The notes under the pieces are model-generated. The model did not search any database and was not told the origin of the DNA. It saw only the letters and a list, made by a program, of their open reading frames with translations. The position numbers were made by a program, and so were the translations under genes. From assembly GCF_007176755.1 (NCBI RefSeq), contig NZ_BJTV01000015.1, positions 62,001 through 126,000 on the forward strand: a DNA stretch of 64,000 bases. Reading direction: 5' to 3'. This DNA is from Streptomyces sp. 1-11 (GTDB taxonomy: Bacteria; Actinomycetota; Actinomycetes; Streptomycetales; Streptomycetaceae). Position 1 is the first letter of the stretch. Each line of letters starts with the position of its first letter. Positions 26,894-36,700 of this stretch are shown piece by piece.

Positions 26894-27325
26894 CTAGAAC
26901 GTGAAGACGCTGCTGCTCGCGGCTTCCTTCACGCAGGAGTTGCCGAAGGTGCGCTCGTAGGAGACGCGCTTGCCCTGCCAGACACCCTGGACCGTGACCA
27001 CCACGGGGTCGTAGAGCTTGGTGCACTGCACGTCACCGCGGCCCCGCAGGGCCGAGAGGTCGCCGCCGGCGCCGCGCAGTTCCGCGCACGCGTCGATCGC
27101 CGCCGGGTGGGTGCCGGAGGCCGTCGGGGCGCAGTTCAGGGTGACGGCGCGCTCGGGTGTGGCCGCGGCCGCGGTCTCGCCGTGGCCGGTGGTCAGCACC
27201 AGGGCCGAGGGGGCGTAGAGCGACGACGGGGCGGCGCCCGGTGCAGCGAGGGCGGCCCCGGTCAGGGGTGCGCAGGTGGCGGCCGTGAGGCCGAGGATCG
27301 CTGCCCAGCGCGCGGTGTTCCGCAT
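26894..27325 (-). CDS. Streptomyces subtilisin inhibitor (SSI)-like secreted protease inhibitor, Lys at P1
   Basis: 143 residues: Sec signal peptide (about 1-27, ALA cleavage), then a full SSI domain with YAPSALVLTTGHGE, PERAVTLNC, GTHPAAIDAC, YDPVVVTVQGVWQGKRVSYERTF and C-terminal SSVF. Four cysteines form the two usual disulfides (NC/AC and QC/SC). By alignment with SSI the P1 residue is Lys103 in DVQCTKLYDPV (Met in SSI), so it should act on trypsin-like as well as subtilisin-like serine proteases, as other Lys-P1 family members do. Start ATG 27325 has GGAAGG eight bases upstream; the ATG nine bases earlier is too close to it. Acts outside the cell, possibly restraining own proteases. Confidence 0.95.
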   Translation of the reverse strand: MRNTARWAAILGLTAATCAPLTGAALAAPGAAPSSLYAPSALVLTTGHGETAAAATPERAVTLNCAPTASGTHPAAIDACAELRGAGGDLSALRGRGDVQCTKLYDPVVVTVQGVWQGKRVSYERTFGNSCVKEAASSSVFTF

Positions 27326-27754
27326 TGTGTGCATCCTTCCGCTCGGATAGACGGGTGCCCTCCGGCCCGGTCGGCGCCGGAGCGGCGAGCGCCACTCTGC
27401 CGAGTCCGTCGCCGAAACACACATCCCACCCCCAGCTTTCGGTAACATTGCGTATTGAAACAGTGGCGCGAAGTCACGGAATCGGACCGCTTCGACTCCA
27501 TGACTGAGCGGTTCTTGATCGTGGGCACCGGCCGAATGGCCGAAAAGCACCCTCTCGTTAATCGGCCTGAAACATGACGCCCCCGCTCCCCGGCGCACCC
27601 TTCACGATGCCTTCACGACTTCCGCCGTTCATGAAGCGTCCCGGGGCGCGGGGTCCGGACCCGGAGCAAGACCCGTCCCCGGTGGAGCCGGACCGGCCTA
27701 CCCGCGGGTATCGTCGGCGGGCGCCGACGTGGCGGCGAGTGGCGGGAGGGACGG
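27326..27754. other. Divergent promoter region between SSI and lactate-oxidase-like genes
   Basis: 429 bases with no gene. The part next to SSI (27400-27580) is noticeably less GC-rich and should hold the SSI promoter. GGGAGGGACGG just before 27755 is the ribosome-binding site of the plus-strand gene. I found no clear operator. Confidence 0.5.
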
Positions 27755-28924
27755 ATGGCCAAGCACTGGGCGGACTTCCAGTACGAGATCTACCTGAACG
27801 GGATGACGGGCGCCGTGCCCCGGCTGCCCACCGATCCGACCCGGCTGGAGGAGCTGGCCGAGCACCGGCTCGGGCCGGGTCCGGTCGGCTACGTGGCGGG
27901 CAGCGCCGGCGACGGCGGCACCGCACGCGCCAACCGTGCGGCCCTGGCCCGGCGCCGGATCGTGCCGCGCATGCTGCGCGACGTCCAGGAGCGGGACCTG
28001 ACGACCGAGGTGCTGGGCCGCGCCCTGCCGGCGCCGCTGGCCCTCGCCCCGGTCGGGGTGCTGTCGATCATGCACCCGGACGCCGAGTCCGCCGCCGCCC
28101 GGGCCGCCGCCGCCCAGGGCGTGCCGTTCGTCCTCTCCTCGGCCTCCAGCACTCCGATGGAGCAGGTGGCGGAGGCGATGGGGGACGCGGAGCGGTGGTT
28201 CCAGCTCTACTGGGGCAAGGACCGCGAGGTGACGCGCAGCTTCCTCGCCCGGGCGAGGACGGCCGGGTTCTCGGTGCTCGTCGTCACCCTGGACACCCCG
28301 CTGCTGGCGTGGCGCCCGCGCGATCTGGACCAGGCGTACCTGCCGTTCCTGCACGGGGTGGGCACCGCCAACTACTTCACCGACCCGGCCTTCCGGGCGG
28401 GGCTCGCCAAGCCCGTCGAGGAGGACCCGAACGCGGCGGTGCTGCACTTCCTCGGCCTGTTCGGAGACGCCGGCCACACCTGGCCCGACCTCGGTTTCCT
28501 GCGCGAGCACTGGGACGGGCCGATCGTGGTCAAGGGCGTCCTGCACCCGGACGACGCGCGCCTCGCGGCGGACGCCGGGATGGACGGGGTGGTGGTGTCC
28601 AACCACGGCGGCCGGCAGGTGGCCGGTTCGGTCGCCGCGCTCGACGCGCTGCCCGGCATCGCGGACGCGGTGGGCGACCGGCTGAGCGTGCTGTTCGACA
28701 GCGGGGTGCGCACCGGCGACGACGTGTTCAAGGCGCTGGCCCTGGGCGCGCGGGCGGTGCTGCTGGGCCGGCCGTACGTCTACGGCCTCGGCCTGGACGG
28801 GCAGGCGGGCGTCGAGCACGTCATCCGCTGCGTCCTGGCGGAACTCGACCTCACCCTCGCGCTGTCCGGACACGCCACGCCCGCGACGCTCACCGCGGAC
28901 GACCTCGTCGAAGCGGTGGTCTGA
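27755..28924 (+). CDS. FMN-dependent alpha-hydroxy-acid oxidase, lactate 2-monooxygenase-like
   Basis: 389 residues, full length for the family: a TIM barrel with FMN. Visible motifs are LALAPVGVLSIMHPD (FMN pocket), WFQLYWGKD, VVKGVLHPDDA (Lys contacting FMN) and VVVSNHGGRQ with the catalytic His and the substrate-binding Arg, then LFDSGVRTGDDVFKALALGA (phosphate binding). Oxidises an L-2-hydroxy acid such as lactate; monooxygenase versus oxidase cannot be told from sequence alone. ATG at 27755 with GGGAGGGA upstream. Single-gene unit ending in a strong terminator against the convergent sigma-lectin gene. Confidence 0.88.
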   Translation: MAKHWADFQYEIYLNGMTGAVPRLPTDPTRLEELAEHRLGPGPVGYVAGSAGDGGTARANRAALARRRIVPRMLRDVQERDLTTEVLGRALPAPLALAPVGVLSIMHPDAESAAARAAAAQGVPFVLSSASSTPMEQVAEAMGDAERWFQLYWGKDREVTRSFLARARTAGFSVLVVTLDTPLLAWRPRDLDQAYLPFLHGVGTANYFTDPAFRAGLAKPVEEDPNAAVLHFLGLFGDAGHTWPDLGFLREHWDGPIVVKGVLHPDDARLAADAGMDGVVVSNHGGRQVAGSVAALDALPGIADAVGDRLSVLFDSGVRTGDDVFKALALGARAVLLGRPYVYGLGLDGQAGVEHVIRCVLAELDLTLALSGHATPATLTADDLVEAVV

Positions 28925-28932
28925 CCGACTCC

Positions 28933-28968
28933 GGCCCGGCCCGCCTCGGGTGAGCGGCGGGCCGGGCC
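28933..28968. terminator. Bidirectional hairpin terminator
   Basis: Perfect 13-bp stem GGCCCGGCCCGCC / GGCGGGCCGGGCC with a 10-base loop, filling the 51-base gap between two convergent genes. Confidence 0.85.
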
Positions 28969-28975
28969 GGGCCCG

Positions 28976-30739
28976 TCAGGTCCTCCCGTGCGGACCGGGC
29001 GTGCCCGGCGCGTGCCCGGGCGAGAGGGGCCGGGCGTTCGTTCCCGGCAGCCGGGCCGGGCGGGCCGGCGCCTGCCGGCCGGGTCCGGGCGGGCCGGCGG
29101 AGGGCCCCGCGCCGGACGCCGCGGGGCCGTCGCCGCCGGCGACCGACAGGGAGCCGGGGCTCGCGGACGGCGCGTCGGTCCGCCAGCGCTGCGCGGCGGA
29201 GCGGTCGCCCACCTTGACGACGACGTCGGCGCCCGCCCGGTCGCCGGCCGGGGCGAGGGCCAGGGTCCGGTCCCAGCGGGGCAGCAGCTCGCCCCGCACG
29301 GTGAGTTCGTAGCGCACGTCGTCGCCCCGCCGCTGACCCGCGCCCGCGCACGTGCCGAGGATGACGACGCCCGCGTCGGCGTGCGAGTCCAGGCACAGAC
29401 GGGGGTCGGCCGCGCTGCGCAGCAGCCCGTCGGCGTCGTACGTCCACTGCTGGGCCGGCGCCGACGAGCAGGCGTCGAGCAGCGCGCTCGCGCCCGCCCG
29501 GACCGCGCCCTTGACGTCCAGACACAGGTCGGTGGCGGCGTTGCGCAGCCGGGCGGGCCGGCCGGCCGTGGGCAGCCCCGCCTTGCCCGGAGAAGTGGCG
29601 GGCGGGCGGACGCCGGTGCCGGGAGCCGCGTCGGAGGCGACCGGGTCGGCGCCGTCGCCGCCGTCGGACAGGACGCTGAGGGCGACGACGGTCGTGAGCA
29701 GCGCGGCCGCGGCGATCCCGGCTCCGAGCAGCAGCGTCCTGGTCTGCCACCCGGCCGCCGACGCCAGGACCGAGCCGAACGGCCCGGCCGCCCGGCCGCG
29801 TCTGCGGCGGCCGCCGGGCGCCCGCGCCGGCACCCCGGCGCGCCGTCCGCCGCCGCGTCCCCGTCCGCCCGGCCCCGGGGCGGCGGCGCGGGCGCGGGCG
29901 GGTCCGGAGCGGCCGGGGCGGGACTCCAGGTAACGCCGGGCGCCCCAGCCGAGCACGGCCTCGGCGAGCAGTACGCCGAGACCGCCCTCGATGCGGCCCA
30001 GTTGCTCCGCGGCGTGCCGGCAGTAGGCGCAGTCGTCGAGGTGCTGCCGGACGTCCGGCAGCAGGGCGCCGCCCCGGCGGATCGGTGCGTCCAGCAGGCG
30101 GTTGTAGTGACGGCACTCGGTGCTCGGCGCGAGTTCCCGGTGCGCCCGGACGCAGCCTTCCCGGAACCGGTCCCGGGCCTGTTCGAGGGCGGCCGCCGCG
30201 CTGTCGGCGTCGAGGCCGAGCAGGGCGGCGGGCAGGTGCACCGGTTCGGCCTCGACCTCGGTGTGCCACAGCAACGTCTGTTCGAGCCGGGGGAGGCTGT
30301 GGAAAGCACGTTCGGACAGGACGCGGTTCTCCGGTATCAGGGTCTTCGCGTTGCGCATGCCGCGGCCCCCGGCGGGCTTTCGCAGGGCGGGCAGCACGGC
30401 GGCCGTGCGGTCTGTCGCGGACCAGTTCAGGACCGTGTCCCGGACGGCCACCAGCAGACGGGGCCGGAGCGCCTCGGCGGGCTCGCCGAGCGCCAGCCGG
30501 GTGAGCGTCCGGTGGAAGGCGGCGCCGGTGACCATGTGGGCGAGCGGGCCGGCCGTGGCCAGGCAGACGACCGCGTAGTCCTGTGCCGCCGCCCAGTGGC
30601 GGGCCATCAGCAGCGCGGTGGACCGGGAGGCCTCCGTGTCGGAACCGGCCCGCAGCGGGGCGGCGAGGAACTCGTCGGACTCCCCGGGACCGCCGCCCGG
30701 CGGCGGGTACGGGGGACGAGGGGGGTGGGGGGTGGGCAC
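28976..30739 (-). CDS. Sigma-like / zinc-finger / membrane protein with extracellular ricin-type lectin domain (copy 1)
   Basis: 587 residues. The N-terminal part (about 30-225) resembles Streptomyces sigma-70-family proteins, with region-4-like LPRLEQTLLWHTEVE and a following helix-turn-helix. Next, HLDDCAYC at about 232 is an HxxxCxxC anti-sigma-type zinc finger. One membrane segment (about 335-357) leads to an outside ricin-B beta-trefoil (about 395-530; LCLDVKG, QQWTYDADGLL, LCLDSH) and a Pro/Gly tail. So one chain joins a DNA/polymerase-type domain to a sugar-binding sensor. GTG start with AAGGA upstream. A same-architecture paralogue is at 44300-46150. Whether the sigma part binds DNA is unknown. 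Confidence 0.8.
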   Translation of the reverse strand: MPTPHPPRPPYPPPGGGPGESDEFLAAPLRAGSDTEASRSTALLMARHWAAAQDYAVVCLATAGPLAHMVTGAAFHRTLTRLALGEPAEALRPRLLVAVRDTVLNWSATDRTAAVLPALRKPAGGRGMRNAKTLIPENRVLSERAFHSLPRLEQTLLWHTEVEAEPVHLPAALLGLDADSAAAALEQARDRFREGCVRAHRELAPSTECRHYNRLLDAPIRRGGALLPDVRQHLDDCAYCRHAAEQLGRIEGGLGVLLAEAVLGWGARRYLESRPGRSGPARARAAAPGPGGRGRGGGRRAGVPARAPGGRRRRGRAAGPFGSVLASAAGWQTRTLLLGAGIAAAALLTTVVALSVLSDGGDGADPVASDAAPGTGVRPPATSPGKAGLPTAGRPARLRNAATDLCLDVKGAVRAGASALLDACSSAPAQQWTYDADGLLRSAADPRLCLDSHADAGVVILGTCAGAGQRRGDDVRYELTVRGELLPRWDRTLALAPAGDRAGADVVVKVGDRSAAQRWRTDAPSASPGSLSVAGGDGPAASGAGPSAGPPGPGRQAPARPARLPGTNARPLSPGHAPGTPGPHGRT

Positions 30740-31156
30740 TGAGCGGAATCCTTCGATGGTGTGGTGCGTCGATTGCCGATCGCCGGATACGCGCGCGGGG
30801 AGCGGGAGTTCACCGGCGCCGGACCGGCCCGGTCCACAACTGCCCCGGGAGACCCGGCGATTACCCCCCGCACCGTGTGGCAACCCTTGCACAACCTCCA
30901 CACACGGAACAAGGCGTTCGCGCGACTGCGGACACCCTTCGCGCACGGAGCCGGAGGAGGGCCCGGTACGCGGGCCCGCCGTTCGCCTTCCGTGTCACCG
31001 CGCGCCCCGTGTGAACGCCGTGCACGCACCGGCCGGCCGCGCGCGCTCCCGGGGCTCGCGGCCCGGTGGTGCACTGGGCCCGGCCCCCTCGGAAGGCCCG
31101 CGCGGGGGTCCCCCGGCCGGCGGCCCCGGCGGCTTCCCCCGCCGGCCGGGACCGGC
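30740..31156. other. Upstream region of sigma-lectin copy 1; no gene seen
   Basis: 417 bases without a credible reading frame. At 30875-30903 a 6-bp inverted repeat GTGTGG / CCACAC with 17-base spacing surrounds CAACCCTTGCACAACCT; this may be a regulatory site for the minus-strand gene, but it is short. Confidence 0.4.
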
Positions 31157-31534
31157 TCATATCTGCCAGGAACGCAGCCGGTCGGCGGCCCCGTACACGT
31201 CCGTCTTGGCGGACATCAGGTCGCGGGCCAGGTCGACCAGGGCGCCGTAGGGCGCGTCGATGCCGGCGCCGCTGACGAACATGTAGGCCACCGCGGTCGC
31301 GCAGGCGAAGCGGGCGTTGGCCGAGGGCAGCGGCTTGAGCACGGCGAGGGTGTGCAGCAGGGCGGCGGCCCGCCAGGCGGGGTCGGAGTCCACGCCGAGC
31401 CGGGGCGGGTCGACGCGGTGCCGGGCGACGGCCGCGACCAGTGCGGAGAAGTCGTCGACCGCGGGCTGGTCCGGCAGGACCTCCTCGTGCCGCTGCAGCA
31501 GCCACGGGACGTCGATGTGGATGACGGGCGGCAT
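31157..31534 (-). CDS. Doc/Fic-like toxin of a toxin-antitoxin pair, degenerate Fic motif
   Basis: 125 residues, helical, of the size of Doc. The Fic motif HPFxxGNKR appears as KPLPSANARFACA: the Asn and Arg remain but the catalytic His is Lys. Doc and Fic proteins modify targets with phosphate or AMP and need that His, so activity is doubtful or works otherwise. It begins three bases after the antitoxin stop on the same strand, the usual order antitoxin-toxin. ATG start. A family of such Doc-named proteins in Streptomyces seems to share the altered motif (recalled, not checked). Confidence 0.75.
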   Translation of the reverse strand: MPPVIHIDVPWLLQRHEEVLPDQPAVDDFSALVAAVARHRVDPPRLGVDSDPAWRAAALLHTLAVLKPLPSANARFACATAVAYMFVSGAGIDAPYGALVDLARDLMSAKTDVYGAADRLRSWQI

Positions 31535-31537
31535 CGC

Positions 31538-31777
31538 TCAGGCGGCCTCGCCCTTGGCCGGGCGTTCGTCGTCGGGGAACGCGGCCGCGAACTCCTCGGC
31601 GTGAGCGGTGAAGAAGCTCCGGAACGCCTCCGCGCCCTCCTGGAGCGCCCGGTGCCGGGCGATGTCGGCGGCGGCGGCCTCGCGCACCAGCGCCTTCATC
31701 GACGTACCGCGCTCCTTGGCGATCTGGCGCAGGTCCTCCAGTTCGCGGTCACTGAACTCCACGTTGAGAGCTGGCAT
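31538..31777 (-). CDS. Ribbon-helix-helix antitoxin
   Basis: 79 residues. MPALNVEFSDRELEDLRQIA followed by ERGTSMKALVREA is a ribbon-helix-helix (Arc/MetJ-like) DNA-binding fold at the N-terminus; the C-terminal half (HAEEFAAAFPDDERPA) is acidic and probably wraps the toxin. Acts as dimeric autorepressor and neutralises the product of 31157-31534. ATG 31777. Its own promoter must lie in 31778-31900. Confidence 0.82.
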   Translation of the reverse strand: MPALNVEFSDRELEDLRQIAKERGTSMKALVREAAAADIARHRALQEGAEAFRSFFTAHAEEFAAAFPDDERPAKGEAA

Positions 31778-32088
31778 GCACTCACGGTACCGCCCGGGTA
31801 CTCGCCCGTAAATATCGGCAGGTCGGAGCCGCTTCGTCCCGGTACCTGCCGCGCTCCGGGGCCATGTCCGTTCTCCGCCGGTGCCGCGACGCCCACGCAC
31901 ACGGTCCACACCCCCAAGCAGTCCGGTGGCCCCACTCTCGCCCCGCCGCCCCCGGCGGGGCAACACGGCGCGCCCGCCGTCCGCGTCCGGGGGGGACGTC
32001 CCGGAACGCCTGTTCGAGGTCTCGACTCCATCGGACGCGCCGCCGAGGATCCCGCACATATCAGCTCAGAACGTGTCTTATTTTATTC
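31778..32088. other. Divergent region between antitoxin and multicopper oxidase genes, with hairpin 31940-31961
   Basis: 311 bases, no gene. A perfect 9-bp hairpin GCCCCGCCG / CGGCGGGGC with CCCC loop lies at 31940-31961. Just before the oxidase start the sequence is strikingly AT-rich (TCTTATTTTATTC), which may be a -10 box. No ribosome-binding site precedes the ATG. Confidence 0.5.
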
Positions 32089-33705
32089 ATGCACACACCT
32101 TCGCGGCGTACCCTGCTCCAAGCCCCGCTCGCTGCGGCCGGCGCGGGACTGCTGGCTGCCTGCACCGACTCCGGCTCCCATCCCCGTCCCGGCCCCGCGG
32201 CCGTGACGACCGTCCAGGGCGACTTCGTTCCGCCCGGGCCGAAGGGATATGTCGAGCCGTCGGGTCCCCAGGTGCGTGCCGCCGAGCGCAGACGCGGCAC
32301 AGGCCCGGTGCGCATGCTCAGGTTCACGGCCGCCGAGAACACCCTGGACCTGGGCGGGCGGCACGTGCGCACCTGGGCGTACCACGAGCAGCTCCCCGGA
32401 CCGCTGGTGCGCGTCACCGCCGGCGACGTCCTCAGCCTCACCCTCGCCAACCGGCTGCCGCAGAACACCACCCTGCACTCGCACGGCGTGCGCATGCGCT
32501 GCGACATGGACGGCGTCCCGGACCTGACGCAGAGGGCCATCGCGCCCGGGGCCGACTTCACCTACCGCTTCACCGTCGCCCACCCGGGCACGTTCCTGCT
32601 CCACTCCCACGTGGGCATGCAGCCGGACCGCGGCCTGTACGCGCCCTTCATCGTCGACGACCCCCGGGAGCCCCTCGCCTACGACAGGGAGTGGATCGTC
32701 GTGCTGGACGACTGGCTCGACGGCGTCCAGGGCTCCACCCCCGACAAGGTGCTCAGGCAGCTCACGCCCGAGGCCATGACGATGGAGGGCATGGGCATGC
32801 AGATGGGCCCCGAGCCGGCCCGGACGGCGGGGGCGCACACCTCGCGCTCCCGGTCGGACGGGGGGCCCAGCCGGTTGCTGCGCCAGGGGCGCAGCCGCCT
32901 GCTGCACGGGGACGCCGGCAGCGTCGACTACCCCCTCTACCTCGTCAACGGCCGTACCGCCGACCGGCCCTCGGTGTTCCGGTGCCGGCCCGGCGAGCGG
33001 ATCCGGCTGCGCATCATCAACGCCGGTTCCGAGACCGCCTTCCGGGTGGCTCTCGACGGTCACCCCATGACCGTCACCCACACCGACGGCTACCCGGTCC
33101 GGCACACCGAGACCGACGCGCTCCTCCTCGGCATGGCCGAGCGCTACGACGTCCTCGTCACCGCCAAGGACGGCGTCTTCCCGTTCGTCGCCCTGGCCGA
33201 GGGCAAGCGGGGACAGGCCCTCGCCGTCCTGCGCACCGACAAGGGCCGGGCCGTCCCCCCGGCCGACGTGCGCCCGGACCTGCTCGACGGGAAGCTGGTC
33301 CCGGCCCGGCGCCTGCGGCCGGACGACTCCGTGGCCCTGCCGGAACGCGATCCCGACCGCGAGATGCGCATCAAGATCACCGGCACGATGGCGAAGTTCG
33401 ACTGGGGCTTCGACCACCGGCCCTACTCCGTCCGCCAGCGCCACCCGGTGCGGGCGGGTGAGCGGGTGCGGCTCAGCCTCATCAACGCCACCGACATGTG
33501 GCACCCCATGCACCTGCACGGCCACACCTTCGCCGTCGCGGGTCTCGACGGCGTGGGCGCGCGCAAGGACACCGCCATCGTGCTGCCGCACCGCAAGCTC
33601 GTCGTCGACTTCGACGCGGACAACCCCGGGCTGTGGATGCTGCACTGCCACAACCAGTACCACTCCGAGAGCGGCATGATGACCATCCTGGGCTACCGCA
33701 CCTGA
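32089..33705 (+). CDS. Multicopper oxidase, lipoprotein with TAT-like signal
   Basis: 538 residues, three-cupredoxin type. Copper ligands sit in LHSHGVRM (about 129), LHSHVGMQ (about 173), HPMHLHGHTF (about 472) and LHCHNQYHSESGMM (about 519), the complete type 1/2/3 set. The N-terminus has SRRTLLQ (twin-arginine-like) and lipobox LAAC with Cys25, so it is probably anchored on the outside of the membrane. A Met-rich stretch MTMEGMGMQMGPEP (about 227-240) resembles the copper-detoxifying CueO group. Oxidises Cu(I) or phenols with O2. The ATG has no ribosome-binding site and follows an AT-rich box, suggesting a leaderless transcript. Converges on the GH2 gene. Confidence 0.92.
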   Translation: MHTPSRRTLLQAPLAAAGAGLLAACTDSGSHPRPGPAAVTTVQGDFVPPGPKGYVEPSGPQVRAAERRRGTGPVRMLRFTAAENTLDLGGRHVRTWAYHEQLPGPLVRVTAGDVLSLTLANRLPQNTTLHSHGVRMRCDMDGVPDLTQRAIAPGADFTYRFTVAHPGTFLLHSHVGMQPDRGLYAPFIVDDPREPLAYDREWIVVLDDWLDGVQGSTPDKVLRQLTPEAMTMEGMGMQMGPEPARTAGAHTSRSRSDGGPSRLLRQGRSRLLHGDAGSVDYPLYLVNGRTADRPSVFRCRPGERIRLRIINAGSETAFRVALDGHPMTVTHTDGYPVRHTETDALLLGMAERYDVLVTAKDGVFPFVALAEGKRGQALAVLRTDKGRAVPPADVRPDLLDGKLVPARRLRPDDSVALPERDPDREMRIKITGTMAKFDWGFDHRPYSVRQRHPVRAGERVRLSLINATDMWHPMHLHGHTFAVAGLDGVGARKDTAIVLPHRKLVVDFDADNPGLWMLHCHNQYHSESGMMTILGYRT

Positions 33706-33763
33706 CGGTCCGGACGGGGAGAGCGTTCCCGGGTTCCTCCGTCCGGGCCGTGCCGGCCGCGCC

Positions 33764-36700
33764 TCACACGTCGAGCCGGCTGATACGCACCGCTCCCCCC
33801 GTCCCGCCCGGATCGGCGCTGGTGAGCGTCAGACGCAGCCTCGATCCGCGCACCGCGTCGAAGGTGATCACGGTCGGGCTGTCCGAGGCGGTGGCCCAGT
33901 CCGTCCGCGCCCCGTTCACCGGCGCGTACGCGTGCCCGTCCCACACCTCCACCACCGCCTCGGCGGGCCGGGCGTGGGTGGCGTCGACCGTGAAGGAGAC
34001 CGCCACCCGGTCGAGGGTGCGCGGGCGCCCGAAGTCGACCGACACCCAGTCCCTGGCGCGGGCCCCGCCGAACGCGGGCAGCAGCGCGGTCGCCGGTTTG
34101 ACGAAGGCGTTGGACCAGCCGGTGGCCGGGTCCCCGTCCAGCATCGCGGCGGGCAGGGTGTCCGGGCGGCCGGAGTAGCTCGCGTCCGCGTGCGGGTGGC
34201 CGACGGGCGCCGGACGGCCGGGGCCGAAGGCGGTGACCGGCGTGGCGGCCGCCGGACCGCCCGGCGTGGTGCGCACGCGCGCCGTGTCCCCGCGCAGGCC
34301 GGCCACCCGCGCCGTCACCGCGAGCGTGCCCGCCGCGCCGCCGGTCCGGACGATGGCGAGGGCCTTGCCGTGGAAGGCGGTACGGGTGCTCGCCTGGTAG
34401 CGCTCGGCGCTCTCCTGGCGGCCGTTGTCGACTCCGGCGAGGGAGCCCCCGGTGACGGAGAAGGAGATGAGGTGGCCCGCGTCGGGCACCACCACGCCGT
34501 GCGCGTCCACGATCTCCGCGGTCACGAAGACCAGTGAACGGCCGTCCGCGGCGGCGGATCCGCGGTCGGCGGTCAGGCGCACCGCGTGCGGGGCGCCCGC
34601 GGTGCGCAGCACGTCGGTGGCGACGGTCCTGCCGTCCCGGCGGGCCACCGCCTTCAGCTCGCCCGGCCGGAAGGGCACCTTCCAGGTCAGGTGCAGCTTG
34701 CCCGCGCTGCCGTTGGGGCTGGTGTAGCTGCCGGGGTAGGGGCCGTCCGTGAAGGTCTTGTCGTCGCCGGTGGCCTCCGTGGTCTCCAGGTAGGCACGGC
34801 CGTCGGTGGTCCGCTTGACGTCGAACTCCCGCGTCCCGAGGGACTTCCCGTTCAGGAAGAGCTCCACGGAGGGCACGTTCGCGTAGGCCCAGACCTCGAC
34901 CGTGTCGCCCTCCTCGTGGTTCCAGCTCATCGGCAGCAGGTGGACCATCGGCTCGTCCGTCCACTGGCTGCGGAACAGGTGGTACATGTCCTTCGGGAAC
35001 CCGGCCGTGTCCACCGCGCCGAAGAAGGACGCCTTCACCGGGAAGACGTCGTAGGGCGTCGGCTCGCCGATGTAGTCGATGCCCGACCACAGGAACTGCC
35101 CCGCGAACCACGTGCGGTCCCGGTCCTTCTTGTGGCCGTACTCGCCGCTCATCGTCCAGGACGCGAGGTTGTTGTCGTAGGAGGAGGCCTCACGCCGGCC
35201 CGGGGTGTGGTTCTCGCCGGTGTTGAGGTGTTCCGGCTCCTGGTACGCGCCCCGGGTGGAGGTCTCCGAGGAGGACTCGGACTCGAAGAGGAACAGGTGC
35301 GGATAGGCGGCGTGCAGCGCGTCCACCGACTGGGCGGTGTTGTAGTTCAGGCCCAGCCCGTCGAGCTTGGCGAGCATGAGGTCCGCCGCGGAGCCCTTGG
35401 CCGGCAACCGGCGGTACTTGTCCGATCCGATGACGAGCGGGCGGGTGCCGTCGGCGGCCCTGACGGCGCCGATGATCCGGTCGGCCATGGCGAGCCCGGC
35501 GGTGGACGTGGAGTCGGGGATCTCGTTGCCGATGGACCACAGCACGACGGCGGGCGAGTTGCGGGCGGCGAGCACCATCTCGGTGGCGTCCTTCTCGCAC
35601 CACTCGTCGAAGAAGCGCCCGTAGTCGTACGTGTTCTTGCCGGTGCGCCAGCAGTCGAAGGCCTCCACCATCATCACGATGCCCAGTTCCTCGCAGACCT
35701 GGATCAGCTGCGGCGAGGGCGGATTGTGCGAGGTGCGCAGGGCGTTGACGCCCATCGACTTCATCACCGTCAGCTGCCGGCGCACCGCGTCGAGGCTGAC
35801 CGCGGCGCCGAGGGCGCCCTGGTCGTGGTGGAGGTCGACGCCCTTGATCTTGGTGTGGACGCCGTTCAGGGAGAAGCCCTCGTCGGGGTCGAAGCGGTAG
35901 CGGCGGATGCCGAAGGAGGTGCGGCAGGTGTCGGTGGTGCGGCCGCCGGCCCGCACTTCGGTGTGCAGGGTGTAGCGGTGGTGCGGAGTGCCGAAGTCCC
36001 ACAACCGCGGCTCGGTGACGGTCAGTTCGTGGGTCTCGGTGGCCTGGTCCGACACCGCGGCCGTGCTCGTGGCCCGGGCGGCCGTGCGGCCGTCGGGGCC
36101 GGTGATCCGGGACAGCACCTGGACGTCCGCGCCGGCGCCGGACTCGTTCACCACCGTCGTCGCCACCCGGACCAGCGCCCGCCCCGCGGTGACCTCCGGG
36201 GTGGTGACGTACGTGCCCCAGCGGGCCACGTGCACCGGATCGGTGACCACCAGCCGGGCCTCGCGGTAGATGCCGCTGCCGGAGTACCAGCGGCTGCTGG
36301 GCAGCCGGTTGCGCACCTTGACCGCGAGGACGTTCGCGGTCCGGCCGTCGGTGTGCACCAGGCCGGTGAGGTCGAGCGCGAAGCCGGTGTAGCCGTAGGG
36401 GTGGCTGCCCGCCTCGGTGCCGTTGCAGTAGACGTGGGAGTCCATGTAGACCCCGTCGAACTCCACCGAGATCCGCCGGCCGGCACAGGCGGGCGGCAGT
36501 GTGAAGGACAGCCGGTACCAGCCGAGGCCGCCGGGGAGGAAGCCGGTGCCGCCGGAGGTTCCGTGGTCCGTCGTCGGTGTCTGCTCGATGCTCCAGTCGT
36601 GCGGCACGGACACCCGGCGCCAGCGGGAGTCGTCGTAGCCGGGCTCGGCGGCGCCGGCGTACTCGCTCCCCTCCGCGCCGCCGTCGAGGTCGGCCAGCGC

